Assembly (NCBI GenBank): GCA_900543095.1
Contig: UQQD01000039.1
Location: forward strand, 1-9,227
Length of the DNA: 9,227 bases
Origin: an uncultured Ruminococcus sp.
GTDB taxonomy: Bacteria; Bacillota; Clostridia; Oscillospirales; Acutalibacteraceae
Direction of reading: 5' to 3'
In this document: positions 1-6,227 of the stretch, piece after piece
Numbering within the stretch: the first letter of the stretch is position 1
Layout: each line of letters begins with the position of its first letter
The notes under the pieces: model-generated
What the model was told of the DNA's origin: nothing
The model's database searches: none
What the model saw: the letters and a program-made list of their open reading frames with translations, nothing else
Position numbers and translations under genes: made by a program

Positions 1-91
1 TAGCTGTTGCTACGATTCTCTCTGCGGACTGATCAACAAGCTGATGATCATAACCCTTTAATCTTATCCTGATTTTTTCCTTGACTGCCAT
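1..91 (-). CDS. rpsJ: Ribosomal protein S10 (uS10), N-terminal part only
   Basis: This is the first 30 codons of 30S ribosomal protein S10; the gene continues beyond the left edge. The translation begins MAVKEKIRIRLKGYDHQLVD and continues into QSAERIVATA, which is the highly conserved S10 N-terminus (KIRIRLKxYDHxLxDQSAxxIVxTA). The ATG at 91-89 is preceded by AAGGAG (plus strand 101-106) at a good distance. S10 is part of the head of the 30S subunit and also acts as NusE in transcription antitermination (family knowledge). The gene normally opens the S10-spc ribosomal operon, and the long structured leader and strong promoter to its right agree with that. Identification is near certain despite the short fragment. 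Confidence 0.96.
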   Translation of the reverse strand, partial: MAVKEKIRIRLKGYDHQLVDQSAERIVATA

Positions 92-408
92 TATCGTCGC
101 CTCCTTAAAAATTTGTCACGCTTCGGAAACCCTCGGCGCTTCTGTTAGTTGGCGGGCGCTGCTTTCAAAACTTTTTTGAAACTCAGCCGGGTGTTTCTTC
201 ACCCTGCATTAAAAAACCCGTTTAACTATTCAGTTAACCGGGACGTCCTGAAAGCTTTTGAGCATAGCTATGGCAAAGCAACCCCATTGCCAAAACATTA
301 CTCAGTGTTTCATTGTAATCGCCCGGTTTAAAATCGGACATACTCCACGGAAAAACCGGCACAATGCCGCAACCTCCCGCTTCATCGCATATCTTGTGCA
401 GTCACACA
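92..408 (-). promoter_or_regulatory. Structured 5' leader of the rpsJ (S10) operon
   Basis: About 315 nt separate the predicted transcription start from the rpsJ start codon, and no convincing gene lies there. Reading on the minus strand, visible elements include a helix formed by TGGCAA/TTGCCA around the palindrome CATAGCTATG (near 260-300), a terminator-like hairpin (211-242), a small hairpin GGGTG-AAGAAA-CACCC (189-204), and an 8-bp inverted repeat with arms TTTCAAAA/TTTTGAAA (about 163-181). Long leaders are known before S10 operons; in E. coli protein L4 controls the operon through such a leader by attenuation and translation. Regulation by L4 or another ribosomal protein here is inference; I cannot assign the leader to a named RNA family. 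Confidence 0.6.
211..242 (-). terminator. Terminator-like hairpin (possible attenuator) inside the rpsJ leader
   Basis: On the minus strand, CCCGGTTAACT, loop GAAT, AGTTAAACGGG forms an 11-position stem with one mismatch, followed immediately by six U residues. It lies roughly 120 nt upstream of rpsJ and well downstream of the rpsJ promoter, so it could stop leader transcription. Since rpsJ must be expressed, it is likely conditional (attenuation) or inefficient. The position is suited to feedback control of a ribosomal-protein operon; the effector is unknown. Confidence 0.55.
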
Positions 409-414
409 ACAAAT

Positions 415-443
415 ATTATACAGTAGAGGTGACGTTTTTGCAA
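415..443 (-). promoter_or_regulatory. Sigma-A promoter of rpsJ
   Basis: On the minus strand the -35 box TTGCAA (plus 438-443) and a perfect -10 box TATAAT (plus 415-420) are separated by exactly 17 bp. Transcription would start near 408, giving the long rpsJ leader. This is among the best promoter matches in the window, as expected for a ribosomal-protein operon. Confidence 0.8.
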
Positions 444-514
444 GGATTTTACCAAAATGATACGTGTAGAACTTTTGCAGATATTTAAATTAAAATTTGT
501 ATATATTGCATATA

Positions 515-543
515 TTGCCAAAGTTGCCGTTATAATGTATAAT
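515..543 (+). promoter_or_regulatory. Sigma-A promoter of cobO
   Basis: TTGCCA (515-520), 17-bp spacer, TATAAT (538-543). Two other TATAAT-like hexamers (531-536 and 549-554) flank it but have poorer -35 partners. The predicted start near 550 leaves a leader of under 30 nt, so there is no room for a cobalamin riboswitch before cobO. It is divergent from the rpsJ promoter, with about 70-120 bp of AT-rich DNA between them. Confidence 0.7.
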
Positions 544-577
544 GATCATATAATAGTAAGGGAGTGGCGGTGATTAT

Positions 578-1093
578 ATGATACACGTTTATTACGGTGA
601 CGGAAAAGGCAAAACCACTGCGGCAGTCGGAATTGCCGTTAGAGCCGCAGGAAGCAAAATGAAGGTAATGTTCGTACAGTTTTTAAAGACAGATTTTTCC
701 GGCGAACGCAACCTGCTGAGCAATGTTGACAATGTAACTCTGACCACCTGCCCCATTGAGCTTAAATTCACTTTTGAGATGACCGAAAAGGAAAAACAGC
801 AGGCGGCTGTTTTGTTTAAAGGTATTTTTAAACGCAGTGCGACTGACGCAGTTTCGGAAAGATATGATATGATAGTGTTTGATGAAATTTTTGATGCTAT
901 AAACGCAGGTATGGTAAATGAAAGCGATGTGTTTGAATTCATCAGCAATGCGCCGTCGAGTATGGAAATTATTTTGACAGGTCATAATCCGCCGCAAAGG
1001 TTTATTGACGCCGCCGACTATGTAACCGAGTTCAAAAAGATAAAACACCCATTTGACCGCGGTGTTACCGGCAGGATAGGCGTTGAGTTTTAA
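578..1093 (+). CDS. cobO: ATP:cob(I)alamin (corrinoid) adenosyltransferase, CobA/CobO/BtuR family
   Basis: This cytoplasmic enzyme transfers the 5'-deoxyadenosyl group from ATP to the cobalt of reduced corrinoids, making adenosylcobalamin in the synthesis or salvage pathway. The 171-residue protein opens with a P-loop GDGKGKTT (residues 7-14, the family's unusual Walker A). It has a Walker B-like IVFDEIFDAI (about 99-108), the segment ILTGHNPP (132-139, usually LTGR), and a C-terminal KHPFDRG...GRIGVEF matching the family's KHPF...GIEF end. It lacks the N-terminal extension of E. coli BtuR (about 196 residues), which is common in Firmicutes. GGGAG at 560-564 lies upstream of the ATG; spacing is slightly long. 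The gene is monocistronic, between its own promoter and a strong terminator, and no other B12 gene is in the window, so salvage of imported corrinoids is a reasonable inference. Confidence 0.92.
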   Translation: MIHVYYGDGKGKTTAAVGIAVRAAGSKMKVMFVQFLKTDFSGERNLLSNVDNVTLTTCPIELKFTFEMTEKEKQQAAVLFKGIFKRSATDAVSERYDMIVFDEIFDAINAGMVNESDVFEFISNAPSSMEIILTGHNPPQRFIDAADYVTEFKKIKHPFDRGVTGRIGVEF

Positions 1094-1118
1094 TCGTCAT
1101 ACATATTATTATAACAAG

Positions 1119-1156
1119 CAAACCGATTGTCGAAAGCTCGATGATCGGTTTTTTAT
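1119..1156 (+). terminator. Rho-independent terminator of cobO
   Basis: AACCGATTGTCGA (1121-1133), loop AAGC, TCGATGATCGGTT (1138-1150) makes a 13-bp stem with two G-U pairs, followed by a run of Ts up to 1154. It lies 28 nt after the cobO stop codon and isolates cobO from the downstream racemase operon. Confidence 0.9.
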
Positions 1157-1191
1157 TGCTTTTTACATATATTGCGCCAAATGATACGGTA

Positions 1192-1220
1192 TTGATTTTA
1201 GGGGCATACTATGATATACT
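1192..1220 (+). promoter_or_regulatory. Promoter of the racemase/ATP-grasp operon
   Basis: TTGATT (1192-1197), 17-bp spacer, TATACT (1215-1220) with a TG one base before the -10. The transcript would start near 1227 and carry a leader of about 185 nt, most of which is the repeat-like element described at 1221-1355. The similarity to the corresponding element before the cysteine desulfurase begins at this -10 box, so the -10 may belong to the repeated unit. Confidence 0.6.
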
Positions 1221-1355
1221 TCTAAATACAAATGTCCTCCGCTTTCAGGCGGCGGGTACCACTGAAGTTCTGAGGAGCTAACGCTTCGTTGCGATGTTTG
1301 CAATCTCGCAAGCTTGCCCCTTGCAAGCAAAGCAAAGCGTTGCTTCGATTTAAAT
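1221..1355 (+). repeat. Leader repeat, copy A (full length), upstream of the racemase gene
   Basis: A structured non-coding stretch resembling the element before the desulfurase (8598-8735, minus strand) and the half copy before the sortase (6168-6227, minus strand). Shared parts are TCTAA-TACA just after the -10, a hairpin ending in AGGCGGCG (here CCTCCGC-TTTCAG-GCGGCGG, 1235-1254), and a 3' end AAAGCGTTGCTTCGATTTAAA. The last 41 positions match copy B at 30 of 41 by eye. Further pairing is possible within the copy (AACGCTT 1280-1286 with AAGCGTT 1335-1341; GCTTGC with GCAAGC around 1312-1328). An 87-codon minus-strand reading frame across it is not credible as a gene. It may be a dispersed intergenic repeat or a conserved leader RNA. 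Confidence 0.6.
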
Positions 1356-1413
1356 CCATAGGAAATATGTGATATTTTCTGCGTTTTGCAGTTTGATTTT
1401 CGGAGGGGCTGAA

Positions 1414-2598
1414 ATGTTGGATTCATATGTGGAAATAGATCTCGACAAAATCGGCGGCAACGCCCGTGCTATTACCCAAAAATACAGCGGCTACAAATAC
1501 TTTATCGCTGTCTTAAAGGGCGACGCATACGGTCACGGTATGGAAGTTGCAAATGAAATGTATAAAAACGGCATTAACTACTTTGCCGTTTCTTCTGTTG
1601 AGGAAGCCGAAAGCTTCCGCAAAATCAACAGCGACGCTCCCCTGCTCTGCCTTCATCCGATTCATCCGTCAAGGCTTGACAAAGCAAAGGAGCTTAATCT
1701 TACCATTGCCGTCAACGAGCTTTCATATCTCAAAAAGCTGTTGAATACAGGCATTGACTATAAATTTAAAATCCATTTGCAGATAGATACAGGATTCAAC
1801 CGTCTTGGATTCAAGGACAAAAACGAAGTCAAAACAGCCGTTGATATGATAAACGAATCGAATTTTGAGCTTGAGGGAATCTATCAGCATTTTGCAACCG
1901 CAGGTATTTTTGACAAACACTGGGACGAGCAGGTTGAAAACTTTAAGGAGCTTACCTCTCTCATTGATTTAAAAGCGATACCGATAGTGCATATGGGCAG
2001 TTCGGTTTCTATGCTCACTCACCCAAAACAGCCGTTTACAACAGGCGTTCGTATGGGAATCGCCATATACGGCTACAATGTTTCGCCCGATTCTCTGTCG
2101 AATTCTCCAAAGGATATGCTTCGCAAGCTCAGAAATGATTATTATACAAAGAAATATAATATAAGCGAGACCTACTGCGACGTCAAAATCGACCTTAAAC
2201 CCGCTATGAAAATGAAAACCCGCATATTGCAGCTCAAAAGGGTTTCAAAGGGTGAATGGTTCGGCTACAACGCTTCGTTTACGGCTGACGAGGATATGAT
2301 TCTCGCTATCCTGCCGATAGGCTACAACAATGGCATCGGTCATTCCAACTTCAACAGAAAAGTTGAGATAAACGGGAAACTATATCCGATAATCGGTGAG
2401 CCTTGTATGAATATGACTGCAATCAGAGTTGACGAAAGCGTAAAGCCCGATGACGAAGTAACGCTTCTCGGTGATCGCATAACCGTCGGAATGTTTGCAA
2501 GGGGGTCGGGTATGGGCAATGCCGAGGCACTTGTGAACATCGGCAAGAATAATCCCAGATTTTATATTAAAGACGGACAAGTTTCGGAGGGTGAATAA
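1414..2598 (+). CDS. Alanine racemase family PLP enzyme (Alr-like)
   Basis: A 394-residue fold-type III PLP enzyme that would racemise an amino acid, most likely alanine, in the cytoplasm. The N-terminal barrel carries the PLP lysine in AVLKGDAYGHG (Lys35), Arg213 in VRMGIAIYG (phosphate/pyridine contact), and IDTGFNRLGF (124-133). The C-terminal domain has Tyr285 in GYNASFTA, 19 residues before Tyr304 of GYNNG, exactly the spacing of the catalytic Tyr265 and Tyr284 in Geobacillus Alr; PRFYI (Tyr384) matches the conserved C-terminal tyrosine. Differences are an insertion of roughly 30 residues around 223-262 and CMNMT where typical Alr has CMDQ. The start at ATG 1414 is preferred over the upstream ATG at 1369 because GGAGG (1402-1406) lies 7 nt before it and the family begins at this point. 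It overlaps the ATP-grasp gene by one base, implying translational coupling. It could be the housekeeping Alr or a specialised racemase feeding the neighbouring ligase. Confidence 0.88.
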   Translation: MLDSYVEIDLDKIGGNARAITQKYSGYKYFIAVLKGDAYGHGMEVANEMYKNGINYFAVSSVEEAESFRKINSDAPLLCLHPIHPSRLDKAKELNLTIAVNELSYLKKLLNTGIDYKFKIHLQIDTGFNRLGFKDKNEVKTAVDMINESNFELEGIYQHFATAGIFDKHWDEQVENFKELTSLIDLKAIPIVHMGSSVSMLTHPKQPFTTGVRMGIAIYGYNVSPDSLSNSPKDMLRKLRNDYYTKKYNISETYCDVKIDLKPAMKMKTRILQLKRVSKGEWFGYNASFTADEDMILAILPIGYNNGIGHSNFNRKVEINGKLYPIIGEPCMNMTAIRVDESVKPDDEVTLLGDRITVGMFARGSGMGNAEALVNIGKNNPRFYIKDGQVSEGE

Positions 2599-3626
2599 TG
2601 GCAGTTTCAGTACACAAGTGGCTGTTTGGCAAATTTAAAGACATCAATCACAGCAGAATGGACAAGCACATTGAAATTATTGCTAAGAACAGCGGCAAAT
2701 CCAAAGCCTATATTAAATTTGATATGATACGCAACTTTATCACAAGAGGAACAGGCTATACCGACTATTTCAGATGTGATTTTATTAATCTTACTCCTCA
2801 GGAAAAAAAGACGTTTGTAACCGCAAAAACCTTTTACAAAATTCTTGAATACCTCAATGATGAGGAATACATCGTTTTGCTACGCGACAAGCTTGTATTT
2901 GACGAACTTTTCAAAAAATACCTGAAAAGAGATTTTATAAATTTGCGTACAGGCAATAAGGAAGATTTTAAAAGTTTTATTGACGGCAAAAGCACCGTGT
3001 TTGCCAAAGACCCGACAGGCGAGGGCGGCCACGGAATAACAAAAATAACTGTTGCCGATATTGAGAGCACCGACAAGCTGTATGATGAGCTGAAAGCAAA
3101 AGGACAGCTTTTGGTTGAAGAAGCCATAATTCAAAGCGACGACCTCAACGAGATAAATCCTTATGTTGTAAATTCATTCAGAATTGTTACGCTGTACAAA
3201 GACGGCAAGGCACATATAATTAACAACGCCCTGCGTATTAATCAGGACGACTCAAATGTTATCGGCTGTACAAATGACCTGTATCTCAGCCTTGGCGCCG
3301 ACGGCAGAATTAACAGCAATGTTATTGACGACTATGCAAATGTTTATAAAACTCACCCTATGACAGGCAAAAAGTTCTCCGACGTGAAGATAAACGGCGT
3401 TCAGGAAGCGTTTGATATGGTTGTTGAAGCCGCAGAGAAAATACCACAGGTAAGATATATCGGCTGGGACATTGCATTTTCAAAGGACGGTCCCGTTATG
3501 GTTGAGGGCAACGAATATCCGGGCTACGGACTGCTGCAATTCTACAAGCTAAAGGGCAAACGCACGGGACATCTTAAAGAGATAAGCGATATTCTCGGTG
3601 ACGAGATGAAAAATATTAAAATTTAA
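2598..3626 (+). CDS. ATP-grasp ligase, sugar-transfer-associated type
   Basis: A 342-residue cytoplasmic protein of the ATP-grasp superfamily, closest by pattern to the family called sugar-transfer-associated ATP-grasp (Pfam ATPgrasp_ST; from memory, not searched). ATP-grasp enzymes activate a carboxylate as acyl phosphate and join it to an amine or thiol. Visible landmarks are the nucleotide-binding strand and glycine loop FAKDPTGEGGHGITKI (135-150), hinge LLVEEAI (171-177), NPYVVNSFRIVTLY (187-200), and the metal/catalytic end IGWDIAFSKDG...MVEGNEYPGYG (288-311), with Asp291, Glu303 and Asn305 as probable Mg ligands. The substrate is unknown. The start overlaps the racemase stop (TAATG) with GGAGG 7 nt upstream, so the two are co-translated. 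A role in linking an amino acid made by the racemase to a surface glycan or peptide is inference. Confidence 0.85.
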   Translation: MAVSVHKWLFGKFKDINHSRMDKHIEIIAKNSGKSKAYIKFDMIRNFITRGTGYTDYFRCDFINLTPQEKKTFVTAKTFYKILEYLNDEEYIVLLRDKLVFDELFKKYLKRDFINLRTGNKEDFKSFIDGKSTVFAKDPTGEGGHGITKITVADIESTDKLYDELKAKGQLLVEEAIIQSDDLNEINPYVVNSFRIVTLYKDGKAHIINNALRINQDDSNVIGCTNDLYLSLGADGRINSNVIDDYANVYKTHPMTGKKFSDVKINGVQEAFDMVVEAAEKIPQVRYIGWDIAFSKDGPVMVEGNEYPGYGLLQFYKLKGKRTGHLKEISDILGDEMKNIKI

Positions 3627-3642
3627 GCCATCCGAAAAAAGC

Positions 3643-3706
3643 AAAAGCTATAATTCACATCACACCCATCGGGCTGCTGATTGTGGATTATAGCTTTTTA
3701 TTTTGG
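3643..3706. terminator. Bidirectional terminator between converging operons
   Basis: AAAAGCTATAAT plus TCACA and TCA (3643-3662) pair with 3678-3698 to give a stem of about 20 bp with one bulged T and one G-U pair, loop 3663-3677. On the plus strand it ends in TTTTTATTTT after the ATP-grasp gene; on the minus strand it ends in a TTTTGCTTTTTT tract (plus 3635-3646), after the small MoaB/CinA-like gene. It is the only gene-free stretch between the two blocks, and nothing else is recognised in 3627-3773. Confidence 0.88.
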
Positions 3707-3773
3707 TTTTGCTCTTTGTTTTGCGCTAAATGCGACCGTCCTTTTTATGCCGGCTCGGCAAAACAGCGGTAAT

Positions 3774-4187
3774 TTAGTTTTGGTGCGTTGCGGCAATAAA
3801 ATAACCGCTTATATTGCCCTGCATTATTTCCTTGATTTGCTCCGGTTCATCGGGCAAAATCACTAACATCTGATCCTGAGCCCTGAGCACAAAGCCGTCG
3901 TTTCCGCCGACATTTTTGAGCTTTTTGCAGTCATCAATACCGACATCTGCAACAGCACGCGAAATAATCCGTTTTATGCTTCTTGAATCGTCAAAACCAA
4001 GTCCGCCGATAACAAAAATCACGTTGCACTGCTTAAAGCCGTCAATAAGCGAATTTCCGAGAGTCCCGTTGTCTGTTGCAAAGGAAATTTCTGCGGGCGT
4101 GAGTCCAAGCTCCGAAAAACTCTTTTTTAAGGCTTTTTCACAAAAAGACGTTTTCCTTGCGGAATAAAATACTATTCTGCAATCCAA
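3774..4187 (-). CDS. Small MoaB/CinA-like (molybdopterin-binding fold) protein
   Basis: A 137-residue soluble protein of unknown function. Its centre NVIFVIGGLGFDDSRSIKRI (55-74) resembles the D-vi-tGGLG-t-DD-t motif of the MoaB/MogA/CinA-N fold, and GFVLRAQDQMLVILPDEP (98-115) resembles CinA's GF--e--gr-i-lLPG-P segment. The canonical acidic and threonine residues are only partly kept (GFDD for GPT-DD, LPDEP for LPG-P), so molybdopterin or pyridine-nucleotide activity cannot be assumed. It also resembles the cytoplasmic domain of the upstream sortase protein (DSRS followed by basic residues; a G-N--G...VAVVP block). The start is TTG (plus 4185-4187), with GGGGGG about 7 nt upstream, three bases after the sortase stop codon, so the two are translationally coupled and probably work together. 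Confidence 0.7.
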   Translation of the reverse strand: MDCRIVFYSARKTSFCEKALKKSFSELGLTPAEISFATDNGTLGNSLIDGFKQCNVIFVIGGLGFDDSRSIKRIISRAVADVGIDDCKKLKNVGGNDGFVLRAQDQMLVILPDEPEQIKEIMQGNISGYFIAATHQN

Positions 4188-4190
4188 CTC

Positions 4191-6137
4191 TTATCCCCCC
4201 TGTGCATATTCGGGTTTCAGCACCGCTTCAAATTCAGGCGCTATTATCATATTTGCCGTAACATTGTCAAAATCAAGCTGCCAGCCCTTAAAAACATAAT
4301 CATAAAAATCATCGCTCGGTTTTACGGGATCTTCCGGAGCTTTTGCCGCCTGACCGTATTCGACCTGTTGGGTGCTGATTTCCGAGCCGTCATAGTTGAT
4401 AAACTCAACCGTCAGATAAACCTTTGCCTCAGTCTGCGGCTCGGCGTCGCTCTTTTTACTGTCTGATTTGCTGTCTCCTGTTGTGGAAGCCGTGGTTGCG
4501 GAAGTATCAGTAATCTCCTGCTCCTTGAAATCATAATCTCCGTTATACCAATCTATCTCGCCTGCGTCGTATGCAGTGCAAAAATCGGTAACCTCGGGTC
4601 TTGAACCGCCGTAAGCGGAATAGTAAACATCAGGCCATACGGCATTTTCATTTATGCTTGCCTTTGAAACATCAACCTTTGGCGACTCGCCGTCTCTTAC
4701 GCGCCTTGCAACAACAACGGTACGGAAGTTTGTAAATTCATACGAACAGGTTGAAAGAGTAATAAGCGTATCGTCCTCGTTTACGTCAACAGGGCAGTTG
4801 AACAATGAACGAATTCTCACGTTATATACATAATTCATAAAGTCCTTTTCGTTTTCAAAGTCGCCGCGCATATAATTGAAAAATTCGCCCTGACTTGAAA
4901 GCGTGTTGGTCTTAAACACAGAGATTATCTTGTATGTGCCGTTAGCTTTTGGAGTATCAAACTCTATTGTGGGAGTTTCTTTATAAAAATCAAGATTACC
5001 GGACGTTCCGCCGTAATTCATCAGGTTTCCGAACATTGAGCCGTCGTTCATATGGTGGCCGTGCATAACTACGTTTTTGCTGTCCGTTCCTTCTGTACAG
5101 CGGTAATCAAGGAAGATGCTTCCGAAGGAATCATAACCGCCCTTGTAATTGTGAGAAAGATAATACTGGCTGTTTCTGTCGTCACTTTCGTGCCACAAAA
5201 CAGGATAGTCAATAACCGTATTATCCATTCTTATCCAGCCTACGATTTCTTCGTTTATCTCTTTAAGCTCGTCCCAGTTGATAGTGTCGTCAACATCGGG
5301 CTTTTTATTGTCATCGGAGGTATTTCCGTGGGCTATTCTTTGTATCTCTCCGTTGAGCTGAGCATTCTTCAAACTTAAAAATACCATATTATACAACAAG
5401 AGGGCAAGTGCCGCAAGGAACACCAAAAACGCAATTATCAAAACGCATTTTCGTCCGACTTCTTTTTTGCTGTCGCCCCGAACAGGTATAAAGTTATTTA
5501 CAAAGCCTGTTTTTTCGGGAATATATTTTTCGGTGCCAAAGCCGTCGGGATAATCGTTTGAGGAGTTTTCAAAAACCTCTGTCGTTCTCACAGCCGCAAG
5601 AGCCGCAATTTGGGCAAAGTCAACTCCCGTCAGCTCAGCCTGCGGAACAACCGCAACACGCATACCCCTGTACATAAAGCAGTAGCCCTTGTACTCGTTG
5701 CCAAAATCGCCGAGTGGGAATACCTTTGCCTTTTTGCGTGTAAGCTCAAACTCCTTTGCAAGCTCGTCAAGCTGCTGTTTGTCGGCTTTGTTTTTGCGGG
5801 CATCGGAAAATGCTTTGTTGCGCTTTTTCCAATAATCCTTTGGCACAGGATCATTTTCGGCGTGCTCCGCCGCCACTACGGTTTCAACAAAATACTTTTT
5901 AAAAGACCTGCTGTCCTTTGTGTTAAGTGCATTTGCAATTATTACAACGTCGGGACTGCCGTTTGATTTTGCAATAGAATCAAGCGCAGCATTAATCGTG
6001 ACAGGAGTCCGCACTGTTTTCTTTATCTCCGTAAGCGAATATCCGTATTTGTCGAGCTTTGTACGAAGCTCGTCGGCACGCTCGGGCAGAGCGTCTGTTT
6101 CATTCTTTTTACTTACAGATAAAATCTGAATCTGCAC
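4191..6137 (-). CDS. Class B sortase fused to a cytoplasmic MoaB/CinA-like domain and a B-repeat tail
   Basis: A 648-residue membrane protein of unusual architecture. Residues 1-190 look like a divergent MoaB/CinA-type fold (PDVVIIANALNTKDSRSF at 62-79; GNEYKGYCF...VAVVP at 146-165) with a lysine-rich insertion at about 95-138. One membrane helix follows at 231-255, with basic residues before it, so the N-terminus is inside. The outer part 285-482 is a class B sortase: VVMHGHHM with His361, TLSTCSYEF with Cys464, and Arg472 eight residues later, completing the transpeptidase triad that cleaves a sorting signal and joins the protein to the cell wall. A Ser/Thr/Asp/Lys-rich linker (541-570) leads to an InlB-type B repeat (572-640, ending in VFKGW...). 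GTG at 6137 is preferred over ATG at 6209 because AAGGAAGGAG lies just upstream and the N-terminal fold begins there. It is 90 nt after thiI. No sorting-signal substrate is seen in the window. Confidence 0.87.
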   Translation of the reverse strand: MQIQILSVSKKNETDALPERADELRTKLDKYGYSLTEIKKTVRTPVTINAALDSIAKSNGSPDVVIIANALNTKDSRSFKKYFVETVVAAEHAENDPVPKDYWKKRNKAFSDARKNKADKQQLDELAKEFELTRKKAKVFPLGDFGNEYKGYCFMYRGMRVAVVPQAELTGVDFAQIAALAAVRTTEVFENSSNDYPDGFGTEKYIPEKTGFVNNFIPVRGDSKKEVGRKCVLIIAFLVFLAALALLLYNMVFLSLKNAQLNGEIQRIAHGNTSDDNKKPDVDDTINWDELKEINEEIVGWIRMDNTVIDYPVLWHESDDRNSQYYLSHNYKGGYDSFGSIFLDYRCTEGTDSKNVVMHGHHMNDGSMFGNLMNYGGTSGNLDFYKETPTIEFDTPKANGTYKIISVFKTNTLSSQGEFFNYMRGDFENEKDFMNYVYNVRIRSLFNCPVDVNEDDTLITLSTCSYEFTNFRTVVVARRVRDGESPKVDVSKASINENAVWPDVYYSAYGGSRPEVTDFCTAYDAGEIDWYNGDYDFKEQEITDTSATTASTTGDSKSDSKKSDAEPQTEAKVYLTVEFINYDGSEISTQQVEYGQAAKAPEDPVKPSDDFYDYVFKGWQLDFDNVTANMIIAPEFEAVLKPEYAQGG

Positions 6138-6147
6138 GCAGGATTTC

Positions 6148-6156
6148 TCCTTCCTT
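6148..6156 (-). promoter_or_regulatory. Ribosome-binding site deciding the GTG start of the sortase gene
   Basis: On the minus strand AGGAAGGAG lies about 10 nt before a GTG codon at 6137-6135. The ATG at 6209 has no comparable site, and the 24 codons it would add cover the repeat-like leader, so the GTG is the likelier start. Confidence 0.7.
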
Positions 6157-6167
6157 TGTATGATAGT

Positions 6168-6227
6168 TGTTTTAAATCTGAACAATGCTCTGCTTTGCTT
6201 GAAAGGCACAGAGCTTGCGATAGATTA
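6168..6227 (-). repeat. Leader repeat, copy C (3' half only), upstream of the sortase gene
   Basis: Read on the minus strand from just after the thiI stop, this stretch follows copy A closely: AATCT, then CGCAAGCT, CCTT, CAAGCAAAGCA, AGC-TTG and GATTTAAA occur in the same order with only small gaps. It contains the inverted pair GCTCTG/CAGAGC. Unlike copies A and B it lacks the 5' half with the AGGCGGCG hairpin and there is no clear promoter. It is not followed by a U-run, so it is not an obvious terminator. Confidence 0.55.

Noticed and set aside
149..488. Two short plus-strand reading frames (60 and 76 codons)
   Set aside because: They lie antisense in the rpsJ leader, overlap each other, have no ribosome-binding site and no recognisable protein pattern.
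1221..1260. End of an IS200/IS605-type element (hairpin rich in CCGCC/GGCGG)
   Set aside because: No transposase or remnant is present and no boundaries or target sites can be defined; kept only as a repeat.
1221..1355. T-box or other known riboswitch before the racemase (GGTACC motif seen)
   Set aside because: The T-box antiterminator consensus GGGTGG-ACCGCG is absent, no specifier loop or terminator is recognisable, and the same element lies before unrelated genes.
1163..1426. Minus-strand frame of 87 codons
   Set aside because: It runs antisense through the leader repeat and the racemase promoter; composition looks like translated repeat, with no start signals.
6160..6190. Separate promoter for the sortase (TTGTTC ... 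TATCAT)
   Set aside because: The spacer is only 14 bp and both boxes are weak, so I could not support it.
6165..6227. Terminator after thiI (GCTCTG/CAGAGC inverted repeat)
   Set aside because: The stem is bulged and not followed by a U-run on the minus strand; it fits better as part of the leader repeat.
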